From Rhizobium etli CFN 42 (GTDB lineage: Bacteria > Pseudomonadota > Alphaproteobacteria > Rhizobiales > Rhizobiaceae): DNA of 64,000 nt. The notes beneath the pieces are model-generated. The model was given only the letters and a program-made list of their open reading frames with translations, had not been told where the DNA came from and searched no databases. The translations under genes were made by a program, and so were the position numbers. Below, piece after piece: positions 51,816-59,593 of this stretch; the stretch's first letter is position 1; each line of letters opens with the position of its first letter. Location of the stretch: positions 4,225,501-4,289,500 of the forward strand of contig NC_007761.1 in assembly GCF_000092045.1 (NCBI RefSeq), given 5' to 3'.

Positions 51816-52544
51816 ATGACCGACATTACCGATACCTATTTCTCCAATCTGATCGGCCGGCTGGAAGAGCTGAAGCGGACGCTTGCCGAGCCGATGGCGC
51901 AGGCGGCGGCAGTGATCCTCGATGCCGCCCGCGGTGACAAGCGCGTCTATGTCTTCGGCACCGGCCATTCGCATATGCTGGCCGAAGAGGTGCATTATCG
52001 CGCCGGCGGGCTTGCCTTCACGGTGCCGGTGCTCGTCGGATCAGCCATGCTGCACGAGGGAGCGGTCATCAGCTCGGTCTATGAGCGGACCCAGGGCCTC
52101 GTGCGGCCGATGCTGGAGCGATACGGCATGCAGCCGGGCGACGTCATCATCATTGCGTCGAATTCCGGCGTGAACGCCGCACCGATCGAGGCCGCGGACT
52201 ACGCGCATGAAATCGGCGCGAAAGTGATCGCCATCACCTCGATCGCCTATTCGACAGCGATCGCCAACGGTCGCCGGCGGCTCGCCGAGGTCGCCGATAT
52301 CGTGCTCGACAACGGACTGCCGCCCGGCGACGCCGTCGTCAATCTGGAAGGCACCGGGCTTCGGGTCGGGCCGGTCTCGACGGCGGTCGGGGTGACGGTC
52401 ATCAATGCGATCTTCGCCGAAGTCGCCTCGGAGCTTTCCAAGTCAGGCGATGCGCCTGTTTATCTCAGCGCCAACATGCCGGGGGCAGCCGAGATCAACC
52501 AGAAGCTCGTCAAGAAATATCGGCCGCGCAACCCGCACCTCTGA
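51816..52544 (+). CDS. SIS-domain sugar phosphate-binding protein (UPF0309-like)
   Basis: A 242-aa single-SIS protein: [22 protein letters not shown] (phosphosugar loop), [38 protein letters not shown], and [21 protein letters not shown]. This combination resembles the UPF0309 group. ATG at 51816 with AGGGAG upstream, 17 bp after nagA, so it is the fourth gene of the operon. Likely an isomerase or sensor for an amino-sugar phosphate; exact reaction unknown. Confidence 0.85.
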   Translation: MTDITDTYFSNLIGRLEELKRTLAEPMAQAAAVILDAARGDKRVYVFGTGHSHMLAEEVHYRAGGLAFTVPVLVGSAMLHEGAVISSVYERTQGLVRPMLERYGMQPGDVIIIASNSGVNAAPIEAADYAHEIGAKVIAITSIAYSTAIANGRRRLAEVADIVLDNGLPPGDAVVNLEGTGLRVGPVSTAVGVTVINAIFAEVASELSKSGDAPVYLSANMPGAAEINQKLVKKYRPRNPHL

Positions 52545-52566
52545 GAGAGCACCTCGTTGGGCGTCT

Positions 52567-52995
52567 TCAAACTTTCCGAAATTCTAACCGGTAGATCACT
52601 TCTTCGCCGGTCGTCGGGTCTGTTCCCGGCGCGTCGCTGATCACCAGCCTATCGCCGTCGAGGATGTAGGGACGGATGAGGTCGGTTGTGCCCCAAGCCG
52701 GATTCCAGCTCGCATCGACATGGTGGATAACCCTATCGTCCTCCAGCGTGTAGGAAGCGGAATAGGCCAGCATAGAATCGAAAAGTGCGATCTTTTCATC
52801 GTCCGCGGGGCGCGGCCCCTTGAGCGCGGGCCGATGACGGTTCACGACGAGCGCCATCATACGTCCATCGGCATGATAGGCGATATATCCGATGGGATCG
52901 GCCCCCATGGCGTCGGTCACTTCACCTGACGCCACGACCTTTCGGGTCCAGGAGATCATTCGCCAGGTTCCAACCAGTGCGGCAACATTCGCCAT
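52567..52995 (-). CDS. Lipocalin-like domain protein
   Basis: A 142-aa soluble protein of the lipocalin-like (PF13924-type) family: LVGTWRMISWTRKV opens the beta barrel, GYIAYHADGRMMALV follows, and TDLIRPYILDGDRLVIS and VIYRLEFRKV close it. No signal peptide. ATG at 52995 with GGAGGGG upstream. Single gene, convergent with the amino-sugar operon. Ligand unknown. Confidence 0.8.
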   Translation of the reverse strand: MANVAALVGTWRMISWTRKVVASGEVTDAMGADPIGYIAYHADGRMMALVVNRHRPALKGPRPADDEKIALFDSMLAYSASYTLEDDRVIHHVDASWNPAWGTTDLIRPYILDGDRLVISDAPGTDPTTGEEVIYRLEFRKV

Positions 52996-53169
52996 CGGTC
53001 CCCTCCAAAAGCGCTGTTGGATGAGCCGACAATATCAGATGGTGGATGTGCGGGACAGATGTAGCCGCGATACCGGTCGAGGCTGCTTCGACTTCGGAAC
53101 CGCCGAGACGGCGGCCCCGTATTCATGCATGCGTCGAGAAGTAGCTGCTAGAAGCAGCCCTTGCCGAGA

Positions 53170-53739
53170 TCAATCCTTGGCGCGTTCGACGTAGGAATTG
53201 TCTTCCGTCGCGATGACGACGCGGGTGCCGGCGTCGATATGCGGCGGGACCGATGTGCGGATGCCGTTGGAGAGCATGGCCGGCTTGTAGGACGAGGATG
53301 CCGTCTGGCCCTTGACGACCGGTTCCGTCTCGACGATCTCGAGCGTGACGTGGCGCGGCAGTTCGAGCGCCAGCGGAACGCCTTCATGGATCGACAGGAT
53401 GCAGGTCATGCCTTCCTGGAGATAGGCCTTCTGGTCGCCCATGGTTTCGGCGCTGACGACCACCTGGTCGTAGGTCGCCGGGTTCATGAAATGGAAGCCT
53501 TCGCCGTCTTCATAGAGGTACTGGAAGTTCACGTCTTCGACGAAGGCGCGTTCGACCTGTTCGGTGGTGCGCCAGCGCTCGGAAACCTTCACGCCGTCGA
53601 CGATGCGGCGCATGTCGACCTGGGTGACAGGCGTGCCCTTGCCCGGGTGAAAATTCTGGGCGGTGAGAACAACGTAGAGCTTGCCGTCCACGTCGAGAAC
53701 GTTGCCCTTGCGGACCGAAGAGGCGATGACCTTGACCAT
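53170..53739 (-). CDS. efp: Translation elongation factor P
   Basis: A 189-aa EF-P with KOW-like N-terminal domain and two OB domains (middle [18 protein letters not shown] region, C-terminal [33 protein letters not shown]). It rescues ribosomes stalled at polyproline. The modified residue is Lys34 in FHPGKGTP; the EpmA and EpmB genes directly opposite show it is beta-lysylated. ATG at 53739 with AAGG-containing site upstream; the frame extends further 5' but without homology. Confidence 0.97.
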   Translation of the reverse strand: MVKVIASSVRKGNVLDVDGKLYVVLTAQNFHPGKGTPVTQVDMRRIVDGVKVSERWRTTEQVERAFVEDVNFQYLYEDGEGFHFMNPATYDQVVVSAETMGDQKAYLQEGMTCILSIHEGVPLALELPRHVTLEIVETEPVVKGQTASSSYKPAMLSNGIRTSVPPHIDAGTRVVIATEDNSYVERAKD

Positions 53740-53887
53740 AAGACTTCCTTGTAACTCGGCTTTCGGCGTCGTAGAGGACTGTCGAGACGCCCTGAAGATG
53801 CAAATGTTTTTCTTTGGGGGCGCAACTAACCTAAAATCCGGGAAATAGCCACCCCCATACCGGCTTCTCCGGCGAAGAAAGCTTGGA

Positions 53888-54949
53888 ATGAATTTTTCGG
53901 CCAAAGCGTCCCCCTGGTGGACCCCGTCCGTGCATGCCGACCGCCGCCCGTTCCTGATCGGGCGCAATGCGATTCAGGCGGCATTGCGCGGGTTTTTCGC
54001 GCGCGAGGATTTCATCGAGGTCGATACGGCGGTGCTGCAGGTCTCGCCAGGCAACGAAGCGCATCTGCATGCCTTCGCGACGCAAGCGATAACGACAGAC
54101 GGTCAGACGGCGCCGTTCTACCTGCACACCTCGCCGGAATTCGCCTGCAAGAAGCTGCTTGCGGCGGGCGAGCAGCGCATCTCCTGTTTTGCCCATGTCT
54201 ATCGCAATCGCGAGCGCGGGCCGTTGCACCATCCCGAATTCACCATGCTCGAATGGTACCGGGCCGGTGAAAGCTACGAGAGCCTGATGATGGACTGCGT
54301 GCGGATTCTGGCGCTCGCGGCTGAAACGGTGAAGACGTCGATGTTAGCCTATCGCGGCGCGAAGAGCGATCCCTTCGCAGGACCGGAGCGGATCAGTGTC
54401 GCCGGAGCCTTCGAGCGCCACGCCGGCATCGATCTCCTTGCCTCCGTCGCCGACGACGGTTCGACCGATCGCGACCATCTGGCGGCCGAACTTAGGCGCG
54501 TCGGCATGCGTGTCGCCGATGACGATGGCTGGGCCGATCTGTTCAGCCGGGTGCTGGTCGAAAAGGTCGAGCCGCATCTCGGCTTCGGCCGCATCACCAT
54601 CCTCGACGAATACCCGGTCTCGGAGGCAGCGCTTGCGCGCCCCTCGGCGCGCGACCCCCGGGTCGCCGAGCGCTTCGAGCTCTATGCCTGCGGCGTCGAG
54701 CTTGCCAATGGTTTCGGCGAGCTCACCAATGCTGGCGAACAGCGGCGGCGCTTCGAGATCGAGATGGCCGAGAAGGCCCGGATCTACGGCGAGACTTATC
54801 CGGTCGATGAGGATTTCCTCTCGGCACTGTCGCTGATGCCCGAGGCAAGCGGCATCGCGCTCGGCTTCGACCGGCTGGTGATGCTGGCGACAGGGGCGTC
54901 GCGTATCGACCAGGTGCTCTGGGCGCCGGTTGCGGAGTACGGAAGATGA
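53888..54949 (+). CDS. epmA: EF-P--(R)-beta-lysine ligase EpmA (PoxA/GenX)
   Basis: A 353-aa homologue of the class II lysyl-tRNA synthetase catalytic core without the anticodon-binding domain. Motif 2 is [31 protein letters not shown], and motif 3 is [12 protein letters not shown]. It attaches (R)-beta-lysine to Lys34 of EF-P. ATG at 53888. Divergent from efp by 148 bp; overlaps epmB by four bases. Confidence 0.95.
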   Translation: MNFSAKASPWWTPSVHADRRPFLIGRNAIQAALRGFFAREDFIEVDTAVLQVSPGNEAHLHAFATQAITTDGQTAPFYLHTSPEFACKKLLAAGEQRISCFAHVYRNRERGPLHHPEFTMLEWYRAGESYESLMMDCVRILALAAETVKTSMLAYRGAKSDPFAGPERISVAGAFERHAGIDLLASVADDGSTDRDHLAAELRRVGMRVADDDGWADLFSRVLVEKVEPHLGFGRITILDEYPVSEAALARPSARDPRVAERFELYACGVELANGFGELTNAGEQRRRFEIEMAEKARIYGETYPVDEDFLSALSLMPEASGIALGFDRLVMLATGASRIDQVLWAPVAEYGR

Positions 54950-55995
54950 ATGCCGTCAAACCGATCAAGAGCGTCGACGACCTTGTCGAAGCGGGGCTTG
55001 CTACGCCTGCCGATCGTGCAGCGCTCGAGGCGGTGACCGCGCGTTACGCGATCACGCTGACGCCTGAGATCACCAGGCTGATCGATCGCGCCGATCCCAA
55101 CGACCCGATCGCCCGGCAATTCGTGCCTGACGCTGCCGAACTCGTCGTCGCGCCGGAAGAACGTGCCGATCCGATTGGCGATCACGCTCACAGCCCTGTC
55201 GAGGGCATCGTGCACCGTTATCCCGACCGGGTGCTGCTGAAGGCCGTGCATATCTGCCCGGTCTATTGCCGCTTCTGCTTCCGCCGCGAAATGGTCGGGC
55301 CGCAGGGCCTCGGCACGCTCGATGCGGCGGCGATGGAGGCAGCCTTCGATTACATCGGGAGCCATCAGGAGATCTGGGAGGTCATCCTGACCGGCGGCGA
55401 CCCGCTGGTACTTTCGCCGCGCCGGCTCCGTGAGATCATGAAGGCACTCGCTAATATCTCGCATGTGAAGATCGTGCGTTTCCACACGCGCGTTCCCGTC
55501 GTCGATCCCGAGAAAATCGACGCGGCGCTCATCGCCGCGCTGAAGGCGAGCGGTAAGACGGTCTATGTGGCGCTGCACGCCAACCATCCCCGCGAGCTGA
55601 CGATGGAAGCGCGGGCGGCCTGCGCGCGCTTGGTCGATGCCGGCATCGTCATGGTCAGTCAATCGGTGCTGCTCAAGGGTATCAACGACGATCCCGCAAT
55701 TCTTGCCGACCTAATGAAGGCATTCGTCGAAAACCGCGTCAAACCTTATTACCTCCATCATCCCGATCTCGCGCCCGGCACCGGTCATTTCAGATTGACG
55801 ATCGAGGAGGGGCAGAGGATCGTGGCGGCACTGCGCGGGCAGATTTCCGGCCTCTGTCAGCCGACTTACATCCTCGATATTCCGGGCGGTCACGGCAAGG
55901 CTGTCGTCAGCGGAAGCACCGTTCAGGCAACGGGCGACGGCTGTTATTCTGTCTCAGATTACCGCGGCGGCGAGCATTCCTATCCGCCTGCCTGA
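54946..55995 (+). CDS. epmB: EF-P lysine 2,3-aminomutase EpmB
   Basis: A 349-aa radical-SAM, PLP-dependent aminomutase producing (R)-beta-lysine for EpmA. The cluster motif is CPVYCRFCFRREMVG (CxxxCxxC), followed by EVILTGGDPLVLS and the C-terminal PYYLHHPDLAPGTGHFR with PLP-site region YILDIPGGHGKAVV. Starts in the ATGA overlap with epmA. No EpmC hydroxylase gene is adjacent. Confidence 0.95.
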   Translation: MNAVKPIKSVDDLVEAGLATPADRAALEAVTARYAITLTPEITRLIDRADPNDPIARQFVPDAAELVVAPEERADPIGDHAHSPVEGIVHRYPDRVLLKAVHICPVYCRFCFRREMVGPQGLGTLDAAAMEAAFDYIGSHQEIWEVILTGGDPLVLSPRRLREIMKALANISHVKIVRFHTRVPVVDPEKIDAALIAALKASGKTVYVALHANHPRELTMEARAACARLVDAGIVMVSQSVLLKGINDDPAILADLMKAFVENRVKPYYLHHPDLAPGTGHFRLTIEEGQRIVAALRGQISGLCQPTYILDIPGGHGKAVVSGSTVQATGDGCYSVSDYRGGEHSYPPA

Positions 55996-56260
55996 TGACG
56001 CGAAGCCGGACTTTCCGTGTCATTTCTGTACTCGCTGCTTCGGAAGCCGTGTCGAACATAATTAATCGAATGATCTTAGCTCATTGAATAAAATACATAT
56101 TCGATCCTTTATCGGAGGGATTCGCTAAAATCCTAACTATGAGGAACAATCATCTTTAACCCAATAAATTAGCGGAACGTTCTATTTTCCGTACTAAAAG
56201 AACGCTCATGACAAGGCGATGAACGCCGGTTCGGGATCATGAGATTCTTGGAGTGATGGG
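55996..56260 (+). promoter_or_regulatory. AT-rich promoter region of the carrier-protein operon
   Basis: 265 bp without a gene. Bases 56041-56220 are about 37% GC against about 60% around. Contains inverted repeat CGTTCT-N15-AGAACG near 56177-56203 and several A/T tracts. No consensus -35/-10 pair or EcfG element was convincing. This low GC may mark a silenced or recently acquired control region. Confidence 0.45.
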
Positions 56261-56512
56261 ATGAATAAGACAATCCGCGACCTCGTAGCCAAATTCGGCA
56301 AGCTTCCTACGTCGGTCGACCAGATCGCAGACGACGCCGATCTTTATGCGGCGGGTCTGACGTCCTTTGCCTCGGTGCAGTTGATGCTGGGCATCGAAGA
56401 GGCGTTCGACATCGAATTCCCCGACAATCTCCTGAACCGCAAATCCTTCGCGAGCATCTCGGCCATCGCCAAGACGGTCGATATCATCCAGGACGGCCGG
56501 AAGGTCGCCTGA
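56261..56512 (+). CDS. Stand-alone acyl/aminoacyl carrier protein
   Basis: An 83-aa acidic carrier protein. The phosphopantetheine Ser is Ser35 in YAAGLTSFASVQLMLGIEEAFDIEFP, where the usual DSL is TSF. Small four-helix fold predicted. It is not next to fatty acid or NRPS/PKS genes but heads an operon containing an aaRS-like ligase, matching carrier proteins known to be partners of such ligases in Bradyrhizobium and Agrobacterium. Its stop overlaps the next start (TGATG). Confidence 0.9.
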   Translation: MNKTIRDLVAKFGKLPTSVDQIADDADLYAAGLTSFASVQLMLGIEEAFDIEFPDNLLNRKSFASISAIAKTVDIIQDGRKVA

Positions 56513-57693
56513 TGAACTTCCCCGTCAAGATCCTAGAGGACGACCTTGTCGCAAGGGTCGCCCGTGTCGCCGAAGTTGCGGCGAGACATGCGGATGCCGT
56601 CGATGCCGAAGGCCGCTTTCCCCGCGAAGCGGTCGATGCGATGAAGGCCGAAAGGCTGCTCGGCATCCAGGTGCCGCGCCATCTCGGCGGCGAATCCGCC
56701 TCGATCACCGAAATCGCCGAATTGTGTTCGATGCTCGGCCAGGCCTGTGCGGCGAGCGCCATGGTCTTCGCCATGCACCACATCAAACTGTCGAGCCTCG
56801 TCGAACACGGCGCCGACAGCGATTGGCACCGTAGTTTCATGCGCAGCATCGCGGCCGACCAGCTGCTGATCGCCTCCGCCACCACCGAGGGCGGCATCGG
56901 CGGAAACCTACGCAACAGCATCTGCGCGGTCGAAGTCGATGGTGATACTTGTCGCCTTGAAAAAGATGCGACCGTCATTTCCTACGGTTCGCATGCCGAT
57001 GCGATCCTCATCACGTCGCGTGCCCACGCGCAGGCGGCTTCTTCCGATCAGGTGCTGACGGCCTTCCTCAAGGACCAGTATACGCTCGAAAAAACGCATG
57101 CCTGGAATACGCTCGGCATGCGCGGCACTTGTTCCGACGGTTTCCTCTTCAAAGGCGAAGCGCCGGCTCGGCAAATTCTGCCGAAGCCTTTCGCCGAGAT
57201 CGCGGCGCAATCCATGCTCGCTTCCTCGCATCTGCTCTGGAGCGGCGTCTGGTACGGCATCGCGGTCGACGCGGTCGCCCGCGCCCAGACCTTCGTCCGC
57301 GCCGCTGCCCGCAAGGCCCCCGATGCCCAGCCTCCGGGCGCGCTGCGTCTCGCCGAAGTTTCGAACCTGCTGCAGATGGTGAAATCCAACGTTGTCGCGG
57401 GCCTCAAGGCCTATGAACATGCCAGATCCGATCCGGATAGGCTGTCGTCGATGGGTTTTGCCGTAGCGATGAACAACGTCAAGATCGCCTCTTCCGAGAC
57501 GATTCTGGAGATCGTCAATCACGCCATGCTGATCTGCGGCATCATGGGCTACAAGAATGGTACGCCTTTCAGTCTCGGACGGCATCTGCGCGACGCCCAT
57601 TCCGCACAGCTCATGATCTCGAACGATCGCATCCTCGGCAACACGTCGAGCATGCTTCTCGTCCATAAGCAGGACACTAGTCTACTGGGGTAA
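56512..57693 (+). CDS. Acyl-CoA-dehydrogenase-like flavoprotein
   Basis: A 393-aa FAD enzyme of the acyl-CoA dehydrogenase fold (N-terminal helical domain, middle beta domain about 130-235, C-terminal helices). FAD-contact region: [16 protein letters not shown]. By eye the segment corresponding to the catalytic-base motif IYEGT of medium-chain enzymes reads [16 protein letters not shown], so the classical Glu is missing. Related enzymes in peptide pathways oxidise amino acids bound to carrier proteins, and the neighbours suggest the same here. Starts in a TGATG overlap with the carrier gene; 4 bp to the ligase gene. Confidence 0.88.
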   Translation: MNFPVKILEDDLVARVARVAEVAARHADAVDAEGRFPREAVDAMKAERLLGIQVPRHLGGESASITEIAELCSMLGQACAASAMVFAMHHIKLSSLVEHGADSDWHRSFMRSIAADQLLIASATTEGGIGGNLRNSICAVEVDGDTCRLEKDATVISYGSHADAILITSRAHAQAASSDQVLTAFLKDQYTLEKTHAWNTLGMRGTCSDGFLFKGEAPARQILPKPFAEIAAQSMLASSHLLWSGVWYGIAVDAVARAQTFVRAAARKAPDAQPPGALRLAEVSNLLQMVKSNVVAGLKAYEHARSDPDRLSSMGFAVAMNNVKIASSETILEIVNHAMLICGIMGYKNGTPFSLGRHLRDAHSAQLMISNDRILGNTSSMLLVHKQDTSLLG

Positions 57694-57697
57694 AGCC

Positions 57698-58606
57698 ATG
57701 GATATGCAGACCTCGTTTCTGGACCGGCTCTTCGAGTCCGGCCTGCTGATCGATACCGGCGTTGATGGTCTCTATGGCCGCAGCGGCCAGTTCGAAGATG
57801 TCATCACCGCCTTCGAACGGTTGATCGACAGGTTCGGCGGCGCCGACGGCGCCGAGGCGATGCGTTTCCCGCCCGGCATGAACCGCGCACTCTTCGAAAA
57901 GAGCGGTTACATGAAAAGCTTCCCGCAGCTGGCCGGCACGGTGCACAGCTTCTGTGGCAGCGAGCTCGATCATATGAGCCTGCTTGAATGCATGGAGGTC
58001 GGCCAGGACTGGACCAAGGACCAGCAAGCGACCGATATCGTGCTGACGCCGGCCGCCTGCTACCCGCTTTATCCAACCGTCGCCAAGCGGGGCAACCTGC
58101 CGAAGACGGGCGGCCTCTTCGACTTGCAATCCTACTGCTTCCGCCATGAGCCGTCGAAGGATCCGGCCCGCCAGCAGCTGTTCCGTATGCGCGAATATGT
58201 CTGCATGGGAACGGAGCAGCACGTCACCGATTTCCGCCAGCGCTGGATGGACCGTGGCGTCGAAATGATGAAGCAGGTCGGCCTCGACGTGACCATCGAC
58301 GTTGCCAACGACCCGTTCTTCGGCCGCGCCGGCAAGATGATGGTCAACAATCAGCGTGACCAGAACCTGAAATTCGAGCTGCTGATCCCGATCGCCTCAG
58401 TGGCCAAACCGACCGCCTGCATGAGCTTCAATTACCATCAGGACTCCTTCGGTCTGAAGTGGGGCCTCAATCTCGAGGACGGCAGCGTTGCGCATACCGC
58501 CTGCGTCGGCTTCGGTCTGGAGCGTATCGCGCTCGCCCTCTTCCACCACCACGGGCTCGATGTGAAGGAATGGTCGGCCGGCGTACGGAAAACGCTGTGG
58601 GGCTGA
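57698..58606 (+). CDS. Amino acid:[carrier protein] ligase (seryl-tRNA synthetase-like)
   Basis: A 302-aa homologue of the catalytic domain of atypical methanogen-type seryl-tRNA synthetase, with no tRNA-binding domain. Motif 2: [26 protein letters not shown]; motif 3: [12 protein letters not shown]. The predicted zinc ligands are Cys121 (PAACYP), Glu166 (MREYV) and Cys269 (TACVG), each exactly ten lower than the numbers I recall for the B. japonicum enzyme. Characterised relatives activate glycine or alanine and load the phosphopantetheine of a neighbouring carrier protein instead of tRNA. The carrier gene lies two genes upstream. Which amino acid is used here is unknown. Confidence 0.93.
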   Translation: MDMQTSFLDRLFESGLLIDTGVDGLYGRSGQFEDVITAFERLIDRFGGADGAEAMRFPPGMNRALFEKSGYMKSFPQLAGTVHSFCGSELDHMSLLECMEVGQDWTKDQQATDIVLTPAACYPLYPTVAKRGNLPKTGGLFDLQSYCFRHEPSKDPARQQLFRMREYVCMGTEQHVTDFRQRWMDRGVEMMKQVGLDVTIDVANDPFFGRAGKMMVNNQRDQNLKFELLIPIASVAKPTACMSFNYHQDSFGLKWGLNLEDGSVAHTACVGFGLERIALALFHHHGLDVKEWSAGVRKTLWG

Positions 58607-59577
58607 TGACGGCGATGGCATCGGTCTTCCCGGGGATAAGCCCGGAAAACTACCGGCAGCACGCGCTGCATTCCGGCGAGCGTGCATGGCCGGAAACCAA
58701 CTGCTATGTCGATCTCTGGATCGAAGTGCTGGCAACATCGGGCGCCGCGCCCGAGGCGATGCTGGGTTTCACCCTGGCGCAGGACTTCGAGGGCGACCAG
58801 TTCACCTTCTTCAAGGTGCCGCTCGAAGATCTCGAAGCGCTTTATGGGATTCGCGCGACCGAGCTTGCGATCTACGACCGTGTCGAATGCCATGTTGAGG
58901 TGCAGATTGCGCGGGGTCGTCTCTGCCTGATCGAGATGGATTCCTTCTATATGCCGGATACGCGCGGCACCGCCTACCGGCAGGAGCACGGCAAGACGAC
59001 GGTTGCGATCAACCGGCTGGACGTTACGGCAAAGCGCGTCGAATATTTTCACAATGCCGGCTATTTCCAGCTTGAAGGCGAGGATTTCGACGGACTGTTC
59101 CAGCTGCAGCTGACGGAAAGCGATCCGCCGTTCCTGCCCTATACGGAATTTGCACGATTTCCGGAAAAGCCGGCTGATGAAGCGCATCTGCGCGCGACCG
59201 CGCGGCGGCTTGCCGCTTTTCATTTCACTAGGCGTCCGCGGGAAAATCCGATCCGCGCCTTCGCGGCGGTCTTTCCGCAGCAGGTCGAAGCGGTGGCGGA
59301 TCGGCCGTTCGGCTTCTTCCACAAATACGCTTTCAACACGCTTCGCCAGGTCGGCGCCAATTTCGAGCTGGCGGCCGATCATCTGGCATGGCTTTCACCG
59401 GATGAATTCGCAGCCGCCGCCGAGCATGCCAGGCGCATTTCGGACGTAGCGAAATCCGTGCAGTTCCAGCTTGCCCGCGCCGTTGCTCGCAGGAAGTTCG
59501 AGCCGCTGCAGGCAGCCCTTGATCCGGCCGCCGATGCATGGGATTCCATGATGGCATCACTTGCGGAGCGAATCTGA
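58606..59577 (+). CDS. DUF1839 protein, candidate aminoacyl transferase
   Basis: A 323-aa soluble protein beginning [22 protein letters not shown]. Conserved-looking segments: WPETNCYVDLWIEVL (with a Cys), MDSFYMPDTRGTAYRQEHGKTTVAIN and GYFQLEGEDFDGLF. No signal peptide or membrane helix. I recognise it as the DUF1839 family, which tends to occur with the carrier protein/ligase pair. It starts in a TGATG overlap with the ligase gene. Role unknown; moving the aminoacyl group from carrier to an acceptor is an inference. A conserved Cys and Asp/His would suit acyl-transfer chemistry. Confidence 0.82.
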   Translation: MTAMASVFPGISPENYRQHALHSGERAWPETNCYVDLWIEVLATSGAAPEAMLGFTLAQDFEGDQFTFFKVPLEDLEALYGIRATELAIYDRVECHVEVQIARGRLCLIEMDSFYMPDTRGTAYRQEHGKTTVAINRLDVTAKRVEYFHNAGYFQLEGEDFDGLFQLQLTESDPPFLPYTEFARFPEKPADEAHLRATARRLAAFHFTRRPRENPIRAFAAVFPQQVEAVADRPFGFFHKYAFNTLRQVGANFELAADHLAWLSPDEFAAAAEHARRISDVAKSVQFQLARAVARRKFEPLQAALDPAADAWDSMMASLAERI

Positions 59578-59593
59578 GGCCGGAGATCAGAGA

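Noticed and set aside
56140..56205. EcfG promoter before the carrier-protein operon (two GGAAC words)
   Set aside because: Neither GGAAC has CGTT or TT at the required distance.
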